Shown one piece after another: positions 7,685-16,704 of a stretch of 55,797 bases of DNA (positions within the stretch are counted from its first letter, which is position 1; each line of letters begins with the position of its first letter). The notes beneath the pieces were generated by a model, which worked only from the letters and a program-made list of their open reading frames with translations, searched no databases and was not told the DNA's origin. Source of the stretch: Cognataquiflexum rubidum (GTDB taxonomy: Bacteria > Bacteroidota > Bacteroidia > Cytophagales > Cyclobacteriaceae); assembly GCF_022538115.1 (NCBI RefSeq), contig NZ_JAKZAL010000028.1, forward strand, positions 1 to 55,797, in the 5' to 3' direction. The translations under genes were made by a program, and so were the position numbers.

Positions 7685-8809
7685 TTAAACCTTCTCGGTC
7701 AACCGCGCAACAACCTCTAAAAATTTTGCTTCGTCACTTTTCCACAACACCTCATCCCCGGGTTCGAGATCAAAATATGTGGCCTTCAAAAAGTCGTTTA
7801 AATGTCGTTGAGAATGTGTCAAATCCCTAAAGTCAATTGCTTTTCCTGCAGGATAAACAGAACAGATATCTTCCCATTCTGTATTCGCTTGATACAGGCA
7901 AGGCTTTCCCAAGGCAATGCTCTCGTACATTTTACTCGGGATTTTGGGGCTGATACTTGGGATTTGATGGTAAGGAAGCAGGACAATATCCGTCTCCGCA
8001 TAAGCCTTTAAAATAGCCGAATAGGGAATGGGATTTTCTGATCCCTCGAACTGTATCGACCTTTGGTCAGCGGTTGCTTCGCAAAGTTTTTGATAGTATC
8101 CCTGCATCGGGACGTGTCCGATGACAGCCAAAGTGGCTTGTGGATAATAGGCGAGAACAGATTTAAACCATTCAATTCCTTCTAAAATCCCATATACTTC
8201 CGTCAGGGTTCCTGATAGCAGAAACCGGAGGTTTTTACCTGATGCAAAAGAAACAGGCTTGATATCCTGCACAGGTCCATAATACTTGTTTGGAAGTAGG
8301 GTAGGGCTTTTAATTTTTGGGAATTCTTTCAGATACACTTTCTCCGCAAAAAAATAATGGTCTATGAAGGGATTTGAACAGGATTCAACCAAAGAAACGA
8401 AAGCTTGTGACAAATCTTTTTTCAATCCTGACATGGTTTTGTTTTGACTGAGGTTCAGGACATGATTTTCCTGTAAGTCATAAACCAAGGCAAATCCCAA
8501 CATCCATTTGGCAAGAATTGCTGCCGGCAAAAGCTCAAAAGTGGTAACAATGACCAATTTTGGCTTGATTTGGAATAATCTTTTAAAAAATCTCGCTCCT
8601 GCGAGTGCTCTTGAAAAGTCATTTCTGTTTTTTGAGAAAATAGAGTGGAATTTGATGTTTTCTTCCTCAGGTTCTTTTTTTAAGGAAAATCCTATGATGT
8701 TAATATTGTATTTATTTGTTTCACGCAATGAAAATGCAAACCTATAATACGCCCTTGGATCTTTGAGTGGTTTTAACACGGAAGCGATCACAATTGGGAT
8801 TTGGTGCAT
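7685..8809 (-). CDS. Glycosyltransferase, GT4-like (GT-B fold)
   Basis: A cytoplasmic sugar transferase probably acting in polysaccharide or glycolipid synthesis. The N-terminal half carries the acceptor-side Rossmann pattern (PIVIASVLKPLKDPRAYYRF). The C-terminal half has NLRFLLSGTLTEVYGILEGI, YPQATLAVIGHVP and LLPYHQIPSISPKIPSKMYE then ALGKPCL, the nucleotide-sugar-binding region of group-1 transferases. I prefer the ATG at 8809 (374 residues) because a start at 8863 would run into the divergent dapD. It stands alone, so the donor and product are unknown. Confidence 0.8.
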   Translation of the reverse strand: MHQIPIVIASVLKPLKDPRAYYRFAFSLRETNKYNINIIGFSLKKEPEEENIKFHSIFSKNRNDFSRALAGARFFKRLFQIKPKLVIVTTFELLPAAILAKWMLGFALVYDLQENHVLNLSQNKTMSGLKKDLSQAFVSLVESCSNPFIDHYFFAEKVYLKEFPKIKSPTLLPNKYYGPVQDIKPVSFASGKNLRFLLSGTLTEVYGILEGIEWFKSVLAYYPQATLAVIGHVPMQGYYQKLCEATADQRSIQFEGSENPIPYSAILKAYAETDIVLLPYHQIPSISPKIPSKMYESIALGKPCLYQANTEWEDICSVYPAGKAIDFRDLTHSQRHLNDFLKATYFDLEPGDEVLWKSDEAKFLEVVARLTEKV

Positions 8810-8844
8810 TGATGGATAAAATTTAGAAGACCGAAACCAAAAAT

Positions 8845-9663
8845 ATGGAATTATTAAAGTCAATAATCGAAAAAGCCTGGGAAAACAGGGAATTGTTAAA
8901 AGAAAAGGAAGTAGAAATCGCCATCAAAACTGTAATTTCTGAATTGGATAGTGGCGGAATCCGGGTTGCTGAACCTTTGGAAGACGGTTCTTGGCAGGTC
9001 AATGATTGGGTAAAAAAGGCGGTTATCCTTTATTTCCCCATCCAAAAAATGCACACCATCGAAGTGGGACCTTTTGAATTCCATGATAAAATGGCTTTGA
9101 AAACCAATTATGCCAAGCAGGGCGTCAGGGTAGTTCCCCACGCCGTAGCGAGGTATGGTGCATTTTTGGCAAGTGGCGTAATAATGATGCCATCATACGT
9201 AAATATTGGGGCATATGTGGATAGTGGCACGATGGTTGATACTTGGGCAACTGTTGGTTCTTGTGCCCAAATAGGTAAAAATGTCCACCTCAGCGGCGGA
9301 GTGGGAATTGGAGGGGTTTTAGAACCCGTTCAGGCAGCCCCGGTAATCGTTGAAGATGGCGCTTTTATCGGCTCAAGGGCAATCATCGTAGAAGGAGTGA
9401 GGATCGGTAAAGAAGCAGTGATCGGCGCAGGGGTTACCCTCACCGCAAGCTCAAAAATCATTGATGTCACCGGTTCTGAACCAAAAGAATACAAAGGATT
9501 TGTTCCGGCAAGGTCCGTGGTTATTCCCGGATCTTTGACCAAGAAGTTTCCTGCAGGTGATTTTCAGGTACCATGTGCGCTCATCATCGGTCAGCGGAAA
9601 CCTTCCACTGACTTGAAAACCTCCCTCAACGATGCATTAAGAGAAAATAATGTAGCCGTTTAA
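8845..9663 (+). CDS. dapD: 2,3,4,5-tetrahydropyridine-2,6-dicarboxylate N-succinyltransferase
   Basis: Catalyses succinylation of tetrahydrodipicolinate in the succinylase branch of lysine and meso-diaminopimelate synthesis. The 272 residues show a left-handed beta helix from about 105 to 225 with hexapeptide repeats (VNIGAYVDSGTMVDTWATVG, IGKNVHLSGGVGIGGVLEP). Length and sequence are typical throughout. A TPR lipoprotein gene follows after 17 bp and may share its transcript. Confidence 0.96.
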   Translation: MELLKSIIEKAWENRELLKEKEVEIAIKTVISELDSGGIRVAEPLEDGSWQVNDWVKKAVILYFPIQKMHTIEVGPFEFHDKMALKTNYAKQGVRVVPHAVARYGAFLASGVIMMPSYVNIGAYVDSGTMVDTWATVGSCAQIGKNVHLSGGVGIGGVLEPVQAAPVIVEDGAFIGSRAIIVEGVRIGKEAVIGAGVTLTASSKIIDVTGSEPKEYKGFVPARSVVIPGSLTKKFPAGDFQVPCALIIGQRKPSTDLKTSLNDALRENNVAV

Positions 9664-9680
9664 AGATTACCATTACCAAA

Positions 9681-10283
9681 ATGAAAGTAAAGCATTGGGT
9701 TTTTGCCTCCCTTATCGGCATAATGTCTTTGTCAGCCTGTTCGGAAAATATTTCCAATAAAGGAGATAATTTATTTAGCGAAGAAAAATACGAGGAGGCA
9801 GTAAAGGAGTATGACAATGTATTGAAAAACAACCCCAAGTACTTAAAAGGGCTCTACAACAGAGGCCGATCCTATGAGGAATTAGGGGAATTCAAAAAAG
9901 CAGAAAAGGACTTCCTTGCTGCCTACGCTGTTGATTCCAAAAATACACAAGTCTTGATGAGTCTTTCCAACATCTACCAAAAGCAGAAAAACCATACCTC
10001 TGCATTGTTGTTTGCGGACTACGCAGTGCAGATTCCCGGAGCGCCTGCGATGGCTTTTTTCCTGAAAGGAAGGGCATTGCACCAAATTGGAAATACTGGC
10101 GAGGCGATGATAGAATACAGTACGGCCATCAAGATGGATAAGGATTTCGGGCAGGCATACTATTACAGAGGCATGTTAAAGTTTGCCACAGACAAGAAAA
10201 AGCAGGGTTGTGAAGATATCCGCGCAGCTATCAAGCTTGGTCACGAAGAGGCGCAAGTAGCGATGGATAAATATTGCAAGTAA
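9681..10283 (+). CDS. TPR-repeat lipoprotein
   Basis: 200 residues. The signal peptide ends in the lipobox LSAC (Cys at about 20), so the protein is lipid-anchored. Several tetratricopeptide repeats follow: ALFSEEKYEEAVKEYD-like, YLKGLYNRGRSYEELGEF, then GRALHQIGNTGEAMIEY and AYYYRGMLKFATDKKKQGC. The last segment has the Sel1-like CEDIRAAIKLG ending. It probably scaffolds a periplasmic or outer-membrane assembly. It lies directly after dapD and is followed by a strong terminator. Confidence 0.85.
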   Translation: MKVKHWVFASLIGIMSLSACSENISNKGDNLFSEEKYEEAVKEYDNVLKNNPKYLKGLYNRGRSYEELGEFKKAEKDFLAAYAVDSKNTQVLMSLSNIYQKQKNHTSALLFADYAVQIPGAPAMAFFLKGRALHQIGNTGEAMIEYSTAIKMDKDFGQAYYYRGMLKFATDKKKQGCEDIRAAIKLGHEEAQVAMDKYCK

Positions 10284-10310
10284 AAAACCTTCCTGATACA
10301 TTATACCACA

Positions 10311-10341
10311 AAAACCTGAGTCCCCTCAGGTTTTTTCTTTT
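10311..10341 (+). terminator. Rho-independent terminator after the dapD operon
   Basis: AAACCTGAG (10312-10320), loop TCCC, CTCAGGTTT (10325-10333), then TTTCTTTTT. Confidence 0.9.
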
Positions 10342-10471
10342 TATACCCATTAACCGATAGTCAAATAACCAACCCTTCGAGCTCAGGGACCCAAAAACAA
10401 ATAACCAATAACCCTTAACCAACCCTTCGACAAGCTCAGGGACCTATTACAAATAACCAAATAACCACCCC
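10342..10471. repeat. Short intergenic repeats
   Basis: Two copies of a palindrome-like word, CCCTTCGAGCTCAGGGA (about 10372) and CCCTTCGACAAGCTCAGGGA (about 10424), sit among AACCAATAACC strings. CCCTTCGACAAGCTCAGGG-type words are common intergenic repeats in several phyla. Confidence 0.55.
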
Positions 10472-11239
10472 TCAATGGCTCATTTCTTTCAATTTTTCAA
10501 ACCCAGTTGAAAAATGTCTCGGTTGGGTGCCCGGTTTATGGTCACAGATCTCCTCTGACAATAACCTGCCCTGACCCCTGCAGGTCCTGCAATCACTCAT
10601 TTCCTTGAGACTTCCCATGCATTTGGGACAGGTATGTTTTCCGTCACCGGAGCATTTTTCACATTCGTAGTATTCGACAATATTGAATACATTCTTTTTG
10701 GTGATCAATCCCGAACCCCTGCACTTGGTACAGCCGACCATACCCCTTGTTTTGCAGTACATACATGCCTGTTCGATCTGTCTTTCCCCTTCGCAAGTGG
10801 GGCAATGCAAATAGCGGTATCCTCGGTTATCACACAATTTACAGTTGTAAATAGCAGCCATGTTGGCTTTTAATTTGGCCTCAAGCGCTTTGGCAGCTTC
10901 ATAGTTGTCCCCTTTATAGCCATTGATTTCAAGGTATTTGGTCAAAAAGTTAAGGCTGTTGTCATATTGTCCAAGCTGAAAAAGTGTCTCTGCAAAAAAG
11001 TAAGGCATTTCAGGAGGAATTGACAGGTTATTTTCAATGATCTGTCTAAAATAAGCATTGGCCTTTTCATAATCCCCTTTTTCCATTTCTGCCAAAGCAC
11101 TGTTCATCATCCTTGTCGAACCCCCCAAATTTGGTTTCACTTGCGCAAAAACAGGCGAAGCGAAGAAAAGGAAAATTACTCCTATAAAGAAAACCCTGAG
11201 AATAGAATCTGAACTGTAACCAAGCTTGATCAAAACCAT
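10472..11239 (-). CDS. Exported TPR protein with DnaJ-type CxxCxGxG zinc-finger repeats
   Basis: 255 residues. A signal peptide (hydrophobic 15-32, cleavage near VFAQ) is followed by TPR-like helices (about 45-125). A Cys-rich region (about 130-230) holds at least seven CxxC pairs, including CKLCDNRGYRY, CTKCRGSG, CEKCSGDGKHTCPKC and CRTCRGQG, like the zinc-binding domain of DnaJ but without a J domain. It probably binds unfolded or partner proteins outside the cytoplasm. A zinc-dependent fold in the oxidising periplasm is unusual for this motif. Confidence 0.75.
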   Translation of the reverse strand: MVLIKLGYSSDSILRVFFIGVIFLFFASPVFAQVKPNLGGSTRMMNSALAEMEKGDYEKANAYFRQIIENNLSIPPEMPYFFAETLFQLGQYDNSLNFLTKYLEINGYKGDNYEAAKALEAKLKANMAAIYNCKLCDNRGYRYLHCPTCEGERQIEQACMYCKTRGMVGCTKCRGSGLITKKNVFNIVEYYECEKCSGDGKHTCPKCMGSLKEMSDCRTCRGQGRLLSEEICDHKPGTQPRHFSTGFEKLKEMSH

Positions 11240-11401
11240 TGGTAAATATTGGGATTTGGTAATTTAACTGAAGCAAAGTAAATACCTTTAATCAACAAAA
11301 CAATGGTAAAAAAGTGCGGGACTGATCAAAAATAAACCATTCAAAAAACCACGAAAACAGATTATTGATTAATTTGTCTCAAAATAAGAACCATTTACAC
11401 C

Positions 11402-11854
11402 ATGCTTCAGGAAATAATAGGACAAGTATCCGCCCAACTTTCGGCAGGATTGAAAGAAAAAGTAGGTCTTGACCCAGACCAGGCCAAACAGGCTTTGGAC
11501 TTGTCAAAGGACAGTTTGGTATCCTCCATCAGCCGGGAGGCCATTTCAGGAAACCTTGACGGGATATTGGATATGGTGAATATGGGAGCATCTGCGGATC
11601 AGTCACCGGTTTTTCAAAATCTACTAGGTGGATTGGACAAGGACCTCATTTCTAAAATGGGTGTCTCACCAGAGATTGCGGGTAAAATCAGTACAGTAGT
11701 TCTCCCTGCTATTATTAAGGCCATTTCCGATTACAAAGAAGGCAACTTGGATATCTCTGACCTTACCAAAATGATCGGTGGCGGTCTTGGGGATTCCTTT
11801 CTTGGAAAAGCAGGAGACCTTTTAAAGGGTGGATTAGGTAATTTCTTTAAATAA
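11402..11854 (+). CDS. DUF937-like small protein
   Basis: 150 residues, no signal peptide. It begins MLQEIIGQVSAQLSAGLKEK and has a Gly-rich, amphipathic C-terminus (MIGGGLGDSFLGKAGDLL). This layout of short helices with Gly-rich turns recalls DUF937/YidB-type proteins of unknown function. It lies 27 bp upstream of the DUF4332 gene, in the same direction, suggesting one transcript. Confidence 0.6.
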   Translation: MLQEIIGQVSAQLSAGLKEKVGLDPDQAKQALDLSKDSLVSSISREAISGNLDGILDMVNMGASADQSPVFQNLLGGLDKDLISKMGVSPEIAGKISTVVLPAIIKAISDYKEGNLDISDLTKMIGGGLGDSFLGKAGDLLKGGLGNFFK

Positions 11855-11881
11855 TTTCTTTCACTTAAACAGTTAAATTTT

Positions 11882-12289
11882 ATGGCAAAAACCATCACCA
11901 TGATCGAAGGAATCGGTCCAGCAAACAAAGAAAAACTGGCAGCAGCCGGAATCAGTACAGTTGAAGGGCTCTTGGAAAAAGGAGCTTCCAAAAAAGGCCG
12001 CAAAGAAATAGCCGATGCAAGCGGAATCGGAGAAGGTGTCATCCTTGATTGGGTCAATATGGCTGACCTTTTCAGAATCAATGGCATAGCAAGTCAGTTT
12101 GCCGAATTGCTCAAAGCTGCCGGCGTAGATACCGTCAAAGAACTTAGAACCCGAAATGCTGAAAACCTTCACAAAGCATTGGTTGAAACCAATGCAGAAA
12201 AAAACCTCACAAGGGTAGTTCCTGCCCTATCCCAGATTGAGGATTTTATTGCACAGGCCAAACTTATGCAACCGGTAGTCACCCATTAA
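11882..12289 (+). CDS. DUF4332 (helix-hairpin-helix) protein
   Basis: 135 residues with two helix-hairpin-helix-like elements: IEGIGPANKEKLAAAGISTV at about 8-27 and a second around INGIASQFAELLKAAGVDTV. This is the DUF4332 pattern, related to the HhH of DNA-binding proteins and ribosomal L21e/L14-like extensions. The cytoplasmic protein may bind nucleic acid, but no catalytic residues are visible. It follows the DUF937-like gene and ends at a clear terminator. Confidence 0.8.
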   Translation: MAKTITMIEGIGPANKEKLAAAGISTVEGLLEKGASKKGRKEIADASGIGEGVILDWVNMADLFRINGIASQFAELLKAAGVDTVKELRTRNAENLHKALVETNAEKNLTRVVPALSQIEDFIAQAKLMQPVVTH

Positions 12290-12304
12290 TCCCAAAACAT
12301 TTCA

Positions 12305-12348
12305 CAAAAAACCTGAATCCACCCATTTGTATTCAGGTTTTTTTATTT
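12305..12348 (+). terminator. Rho-independent terminator
   Basis: AAAAACCTGAAT pairs with ATTCAGGTTTTTTT (12331-12344) after the DUF4332 gene. Confidence 0.85.
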
Positions 12349-12381
12349 TAGCTGAAAATTCACTCCTTTTCAATTTTTACT

Positions 12382-13923
12382 ATGAGTAAATCAGAAGATT
12401 TCAAACAACATTTAGAGCAAGGCTACACCTTCAAAGGTGATTCCATCATACTCGGAACAGGAATTTTGGACCACGAACCGATTGCTCATGCGCAGGTAAA
12501 AATACCCCTTAAAACCCTAAACCGTCATGGATTGATTGCCGGTGCCACAGGTACAGGGAAAACAAAAACCCTTCAGGTGATCGCAGAACAGCTTTCACTC
12601 CATGGAGTTCCTTCCGTGTTGATGGACCTTAAAGGTGATTTGTCCGGCATTGCGCAGGCAGGAAGTTTGAATTCCCACATCGAAAAGAGGAGCAGCCTTA
12701 TCGGGATAGATTTTGAGGCTACCGGTCTGCCGGTGGAACTGATGTCTATCAGTCATGAAAAAGGAGTGAAGCTCAAAGCCACCGTGTCTGAATTTGGCCC
12801 TGTTCTCATTTCCCAGATTATGGAATTGAACGATACCCAAAGGGGCGTGGTAGCTTTGGTTTTCAGGTATTGTGACACGCATCATCTGCCTTTACTTGAC
12901 CTCAAAGACCTCAAGAAAGTACTCCAATATGTGATCAACGAAGGCAAGGAAGAAATTGCAAAAGAATTCGGAGCTGTTTCCTCCGCCACTGTCAATACGA
13001 TCATGCGGAAAATCATTGAATTGGAGCAGCAGGGAGCAGAGAATTTCTTTGGAGAACCTTCCTTTGATGTCCAGGATTTTGTGAGAACAGTAGATGGCAA
13101 AGGGGTGGTTTCTATCATCCGCCTGACTGATATCCAAAACCAACCCAAGCTATTTTCGACCTTTATGTTGAGCTTGCTTTCGGAGATTTATGAGACTTTC
13201 CCTGAGCAGGGCGACGCCGACAAACCAAAGTTGTGTCTCTTTATTGACGAAGCCCATTTGGTTTTTTCTACCGCTTCCAAGGACTTGATTGAGAAGATTG
13301 AAGCCATAGTGAAGTTGATCAGGTCAAAGGGGGTAGGGGTATTTTTCTGCACCCAAACACCTACAGATGTTCCGGATAATGTATTGGGACAGTTGGGTTT
13401 AAAGATCCAGCATTCATTAAGGGCTTTTACTGCCAAGGACCGGAAAGCCATCTCAAAAACGGCAGAGAATTATCCCATTTCCACCTTTTATAAAACAGAT
13501 GAAGTACTGACTTCTATGGGAATCGGGGAGGCTTTGGTGACGGTGTTGAATGAAAAGGGCATTCCTACGCCTTTGGCACACACCTTATTGCGGCCACCGG
13601 TATCACGAATGGATATTTTGACAGAAGGTGAAATCGACAGTTTGGTCAGGTCATCCTCTCTTGTCAAAAAATACAATATTGAAATTGACAGGGAAAGTGC
13701 TTTTGAACTTTTGGATCAAAAGATCAGCAGGGCAGAAGCTGCGGCAGAAGCTTCCAAAAACCAACCAATTCCAAGTGCAAAATCAAAAGGAAAACCTGTC
13801 CAAGAAACTTCCATCATCGAAGAACTCAGCAAAAACACCATGGTAAGGCAAATCGGAAGAAGTATCTTCAGGGAATTGACCAGGGGAATATTGGGTTCAT
13901 TTTCGGGAAGTAAAAGAAGATAA
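12382..13923 (+). CDS. HerA-like helicase/ATPase (DUF853 family)
   Basis: 513-residue ASCE/HerA-FtsK-type ATPase. Walker A GATGTGKT lies at 54-61, and a Walker B-like LCLFIDEAHLVF at about 283-294 is followed by SKGVGVFFCTQTPTDVP, a sensor-type strand. The N-terminal HAS-barrel of true HerA is reduced, as usual in this single-gene family, and no NurA nuclease gene is adjacent. The biological role is unsettled. The C-terminal ~70 residues are Lys/Ser-rich and end in RELTRGILGSFSGSKRR. The BaiN-like gene starts 2 bp after its stop. Confidence 0.88.
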   Translation: MSKSEDFKQHLEQGYTFKGDSIILGTGILDHEPIAHAQVKIPLKTLNRHGLIAGATGTGKTKTLQVIAEQLSLHGVPSVLMDLKGDLSGIAQAGSLNSHIEKRSSLIGIDFEATGLPVELMSISHEKGVKLKATVSEFGPVLISQIMELNDTQRGVVALVFRYCDTHHLPLLDLKDLKKVLQYVINEGKEEIAKEFGAVSSATVNTIMRKIIELEQQGAENFFGEPSFDVQDFVRTVDGKGVVSIIRLTDIQNQPKLFSTFMLSLLSEIYETFPEQGDADKPKLCLFIDEAHLVFSTASKDLIEKIEAIVKLIRSKGVGVFFCTQTPTDVPDNVLGQLGLKIQHSLRAFTAKDRKAISKTAENYPISTFYKTDEVLTSMGIGEALVTVLNEKGIPTPLAHTLLRPPVSRMDILTEGEIDSLVRSSSLVKKYNIEIDRESAFELLDQKISRAEAAAEASKNQPIPSAKSKGKPVQETSIIEELSKNTMVRQIGRSIFRELTRGILGSFSGSKRR

Positions 13924-13925
13924 GG

Positions 13926-15146
13926 GTGGGAAGGCTAAAAATCGGTGTCATTGGTGCAGGAGCGGCAGGGTATTTTGCTGCCATTCATGCCGCCCAAGGG
14001 GATGCTGAAGTGACTATCATCGAGAAGACTTCCAAGTCACTCGCTAAAGTGAAGATATCGGGAGGCGGTAGGTGCAATGTCACACATGCTGCCTTTGAGA
14101 TTTCCGGGCTTTCCAAAAACTATCCCCGAGGGGAAAAATTCCTCAAGAAAGTATTCCGGCATTTTGCCGTAAAGGATACCATCCAATGGTTTGAATCCCG
14201 GGGAGTAGCTTTGAAAACCGAGGCTGATGGCAGGATGTTTCCTGTTTCCGATGATTCCCAATCCATCATCGATGCTTTGCAATCAGCAGCCAATCAGTCA
14301 GGTATCAAAGTAATTTTCAACTTTTGGGTGAAGGAAATTTCTAAAGTTCAATCCGGTTTCAAGGTTAATTCCGGAGATAAAGTTTTGGAATTTGACAGAT
14401 TGATCGTCTGTACCGGGGGGAACCCAAAATTGGACGGTTTTCATTTTCTCTCTAATTTCAAGCATCAGATTGAACCTCCCATTCCATCCTTATTTACTTT
14501 CAATACTCCTCAGGAACCCATCAAAAAACTGATGGGCATTTCGGTACCTGATGCTTTTGTCAGGCTTGAAGGAACGAAAATGGCCTATAGGGGACCTTTG
14601 TTGATTACCCATTGGGGCTTGAGTGGTCCTGCGGTGCTCAAACTTTCCGCTTTTGGGGCCAAATGGCTTTTTGACCAACAATATAAGGCCAAAGCACATA
14701 TCCGTTGGGGCAATGATTGGACGGAGGAAGGACTTGTCCGTCAGCTGCTTTCCTTTCAACATGAGCATCCCAAAAAGAAAATCAATACCAATGCATTGTT
14801 GGGAATTCCGGCAAGGCTATGGGAACACCTTTGCGAAAAATCAGAAATTGTAGCTGATAATCTTTGGCAAAATTTACCAAAAAAGCAATTCAATAAATTG
14901 GTTCAAAATCTTTTTTGTTATATTGTAAGTGTAGAGGGAAAGACCACATTCAAAGAGGAGTTCGTGACAGCAGGTGGGGTAGTGTTGGATGAAGTCAATC
15001 CGGAAACGATGGAAAGCAGGCTCGTGAAGGGTTTGTATTTTGCCGGAGAAGTTTTGAATATGGATGGAATTACCGGAGGATTCAATTTTCAGGCAGCTTG
15101 GAGTACCGGATATGTAGCAGGAGTAAGCGCAAGACAACCAAAATAA
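13926..15146 (+). CDS. BaiN/HI0933-family FAD-dependent oxidoreductase
   Basis: 406-residue flavoprotein of the YhiN/HI0933/BaiN family. The dinucleotide fold is seen as IGVIGAGAAGYFAA at the N-terminus. VKISGGGRCNVTHA follows at about 42-55, and the C-terminal FAD contact reads GLYFAGEVLNMDGITGGFNFQ. The start is GTG at 13926, placed 2 bp after the HerA-like gene. The substrate is unknown for most members. Its stop overlaps the ATG of the next gene (TAATG), which implies translational coupling. Confidence 0.92.
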   Translation: MGRLKIGVIGAGAAGYFAAIHAAQGDAEVTIIEKTSKSLAKVKISGGGRCNVTHAAFEISGLSKNYPRGEKFLKKVFRHFAVKDTIQWFESRGVALKTEADGRMFPVSDDSQSIIDALQSAANQSGIKVIFNFWVKEISKVQSGFKVNSGDKVLEFDRLIVCTGGNPKLDGFHFLSNFKHQIEPPIPSLFTFNTPQEPIKKLMGISVPDAFVRLEGTKMAYRGPLLITHWGLSGPAVLKLSAFGAKWLFDQQYKAKAHIRWGNDWTEEGLVRQLLSFQHEHPKKKINTNALLGIPARLWEHLCEKSEIVADNLWQNLPKKQFNKLVQNLFCYIVSVEGKTTFKEEFVTAGGVVLDEVNPETMESRLVKGLYFAGEVLNMDGITGGFNFQAAWSTGYVAGVSARQPK

Positions 15147-15514
15147 TGATGCTCGAAAACCAATTGCCCGTCAATTTTGAAAGGATCGAAGAAATGTCAG
15201 AAGGCGATGCCGAATTCAAGGCAGAGCTGGTAAGCGCTTTGTATAAATCACTTTCCGAGCTCAAGGAAAAATACCTGGAAGGTTCGGAATTACAGGATCT
15301 GGAAATCATTTCCCAAATCCGTCACAAGGTAAAACCTGCCTTGGCCTTGTTTGAAATCAATATCCTAAATGGAATCATTCAGGAAGGCAAAGAAATCATT
15401 TCTGAAAAAGGATTCAATGAGGACTTTATTGTTCACCTAGGGCAGTTTTTGGACGCTGTGCAGGAAGCGATTGACCAAATAGGTTCCCATTTGGACCAAG
15501 GAGAAAACAGTTAA
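15146..15514 (+). CDS. Small helical protein, Hpt-like
   Basis: 122 residues from the ATG that overlaps the stop of the preceding gene. It is all-helical. EMSEGDAEFKAELVSALYKS followed by ISQIRHKVKPALALFEI resembles a histidine-phosphotransfer domain, with the His of RHKVKP in the phospho-acceptor position. Hpt proteins relay phosphate between receiver domains; no kinase or receiver gene is nearby. The assignment is by pattern only, and a domain lacking phosphotransfer is equally possible. It converges on gap with only 2 bp between stops. Confidence 0.5.
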   Translation: MMLENQLPVNFERIEEMSEGDAEFKAELVSALYKSLSELKEKYLEGSELQDLEIISQIRHKVKPALALFEINILNGIIQEGKEIISEKGFNEDFIVHLGQFLDAVQEAIDQIGSHLDQGENS

Positions 15515-15516
15515 AA

Positions 15517-16512
15517 TCACCTGATTTTTTGAATCAGATCCACCAATCGGTTGGAATAACCCGATTCATTGTCATACCATCCCACAATTTTTACAAGATT
15601 TCCCTTTGCCGAAGTCAGGGCGGAATCAAAAATACAGGAATGAGGATTGCCGATGATGTCAATAGACACGATCGGAGCAATTTCATATTCAATGATTCCT
15701 TTCATAGAACCTTCTGATGCTTTTTTGAAGACAACATTCAATTCCTCTGTTGTGGTTTCTTGTTGCAACAACACCACCAAATCCGTGAGTGACCCATCCG
15801 GAACAGGTACACGCATCGCAGAAGCCTCAATTTTCCCTTTCAGTGCCGGCAACACGATCTCCATGGCTTTGGCAGCATTGGTCGTAGTGGGAATGATGGA
15901 GTAGGCGGCGGCACGGGCCCTTCTCAAGTCCCTATGCGGGGCATCATGTAAATTTTGGTCATTTGTATAGGAATGAACGGTGGAGACAAATCCCTTTTCA
16001 ATACCAAAGTTTTCCTCCAATACTTTGACCATTGGAGCGAGGCAATTGGTAGTGCAAGAGGCATTCGATATGATGGTTTCCTTTCCGGTTAAAATATGGT
16101 CATTTACTCCAAGGACAATTGTGGGGACATCTTTGGAGGGAGAGGGGGCGGTAATGATTACCTTTTTTGCGCCTGCTTTGAGGTGGCCTTCGGCAAGTGA
16201 TTTTTCAGTGAATTTGCCCGTGGACTCCAACACAATATCGATGTCAAGATCGCCCCATGGAATATTTTCCGGATTTCTTTCGGCAAATATCCGGATGGTT
16301 TTTCCTTTCACAACAATATTTCCATCTACCGCTTTGACAGCAAAGGGGTATTTCCCGTGAACAGAATCATACTGAAGCAGGTGGGCAAGGGTAACAGGGT
16401 CCGTAAGGTCATTGACAGCGATGAGTTCGATGTCTTCTTTTTCAAGTAAAAGCTTGAAAGTCAACCTTCCGATACGGCCGAAGCCATTGATTGCCACTTT
16501 TTTTTTTTTCAT
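15517..16512 (-). CDS. gap: Glyceraldehyde-3-phosphate dehydrogenase, type I
   Basis: Glycolytic and gluconeogenic enzyme. The 331 residues include the Rossmann motif INGFGRIGRL and the active site SNASCTTNC with the catalytic Cys at 153, then HSYTNDQ with the catalytic His and WYDNESGYSNR near the C-terminus. ND in VNDLTD at about 34 is consistent with NAD preference. The gene stands alone, reading away from the tRNA-Glu pair, with a poly-A/T tract (TTTTTTTTTT) right at its start coding the Lys-rich N-terminus. Confidence 0.97.
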   Translation of the reverse strand: MKKKKVAINGFGRIGRLTFKLLLEKEDIELIAVNDLTDPVTLAHLLQYDSVHGKYPFAVKAVDGNIVVKGKTIRIFAERNPENIPWGDLDIDIVLESTGKFTEKSLAEGHLKAGAKKVIITAPSPSKDVPTIVLGVNDHILTGKETIISNASCTTNCLAPMVKVLEENFGIEKGFVSTVHSYTNDQNLHDAPHRDLRRARAAAYSIIPTTTNAAKAMEIVLPALKGKIEASAMRVPVPDGSLTDLVVLLQQETTTEELNVVFKKASEGSMKGIIEYEIAPIVSIDIIGNPHSCIFDSALTSAKGNLVKIVGWYDNESGYSNRLVDLIQKIR

Positions 16513-16635
16513 GTCAGCTAATTGGGACTTTAAATCAAAGGCGAAAGTAAGGATTTGCGGGGAAAGGCTTCCAATAATTTTTCAGGTTAATTATCAATGT
16601 TTTGACTACCAAAACCAAATATTTTTTTGTCTTGT

Positions 16636-16666
16636 TTTGCATTCTTATTTAAACCCGCTATATTTG
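16636..16666 (+). promoter_or_regulatory. Bacteroidota-type promoter of tRNA-Glu
   Basis: TTTG (16636-16639), 19 bp, then TATATTTG (16659-16666). This matches the Bacteroidota sigma-factor consensus TTTG-N19-TANNTTTG. It lies about 38 bp upstream of the first tRNA-Glu. Confidence 0.8.
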
Positions 16667-16704
16667 CAACACCTTTCAAAAAAGAGGTCAAAACCCATCA
16701 AAAT

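Noticed and set aside
8810-8863. Upstream start of the glycosyltransferase at 8863
   Set aside because: It would overlap the first codons of the divergent dapD and adds residues that are not conserved-looking; the ATG at 8809 is the better choice.
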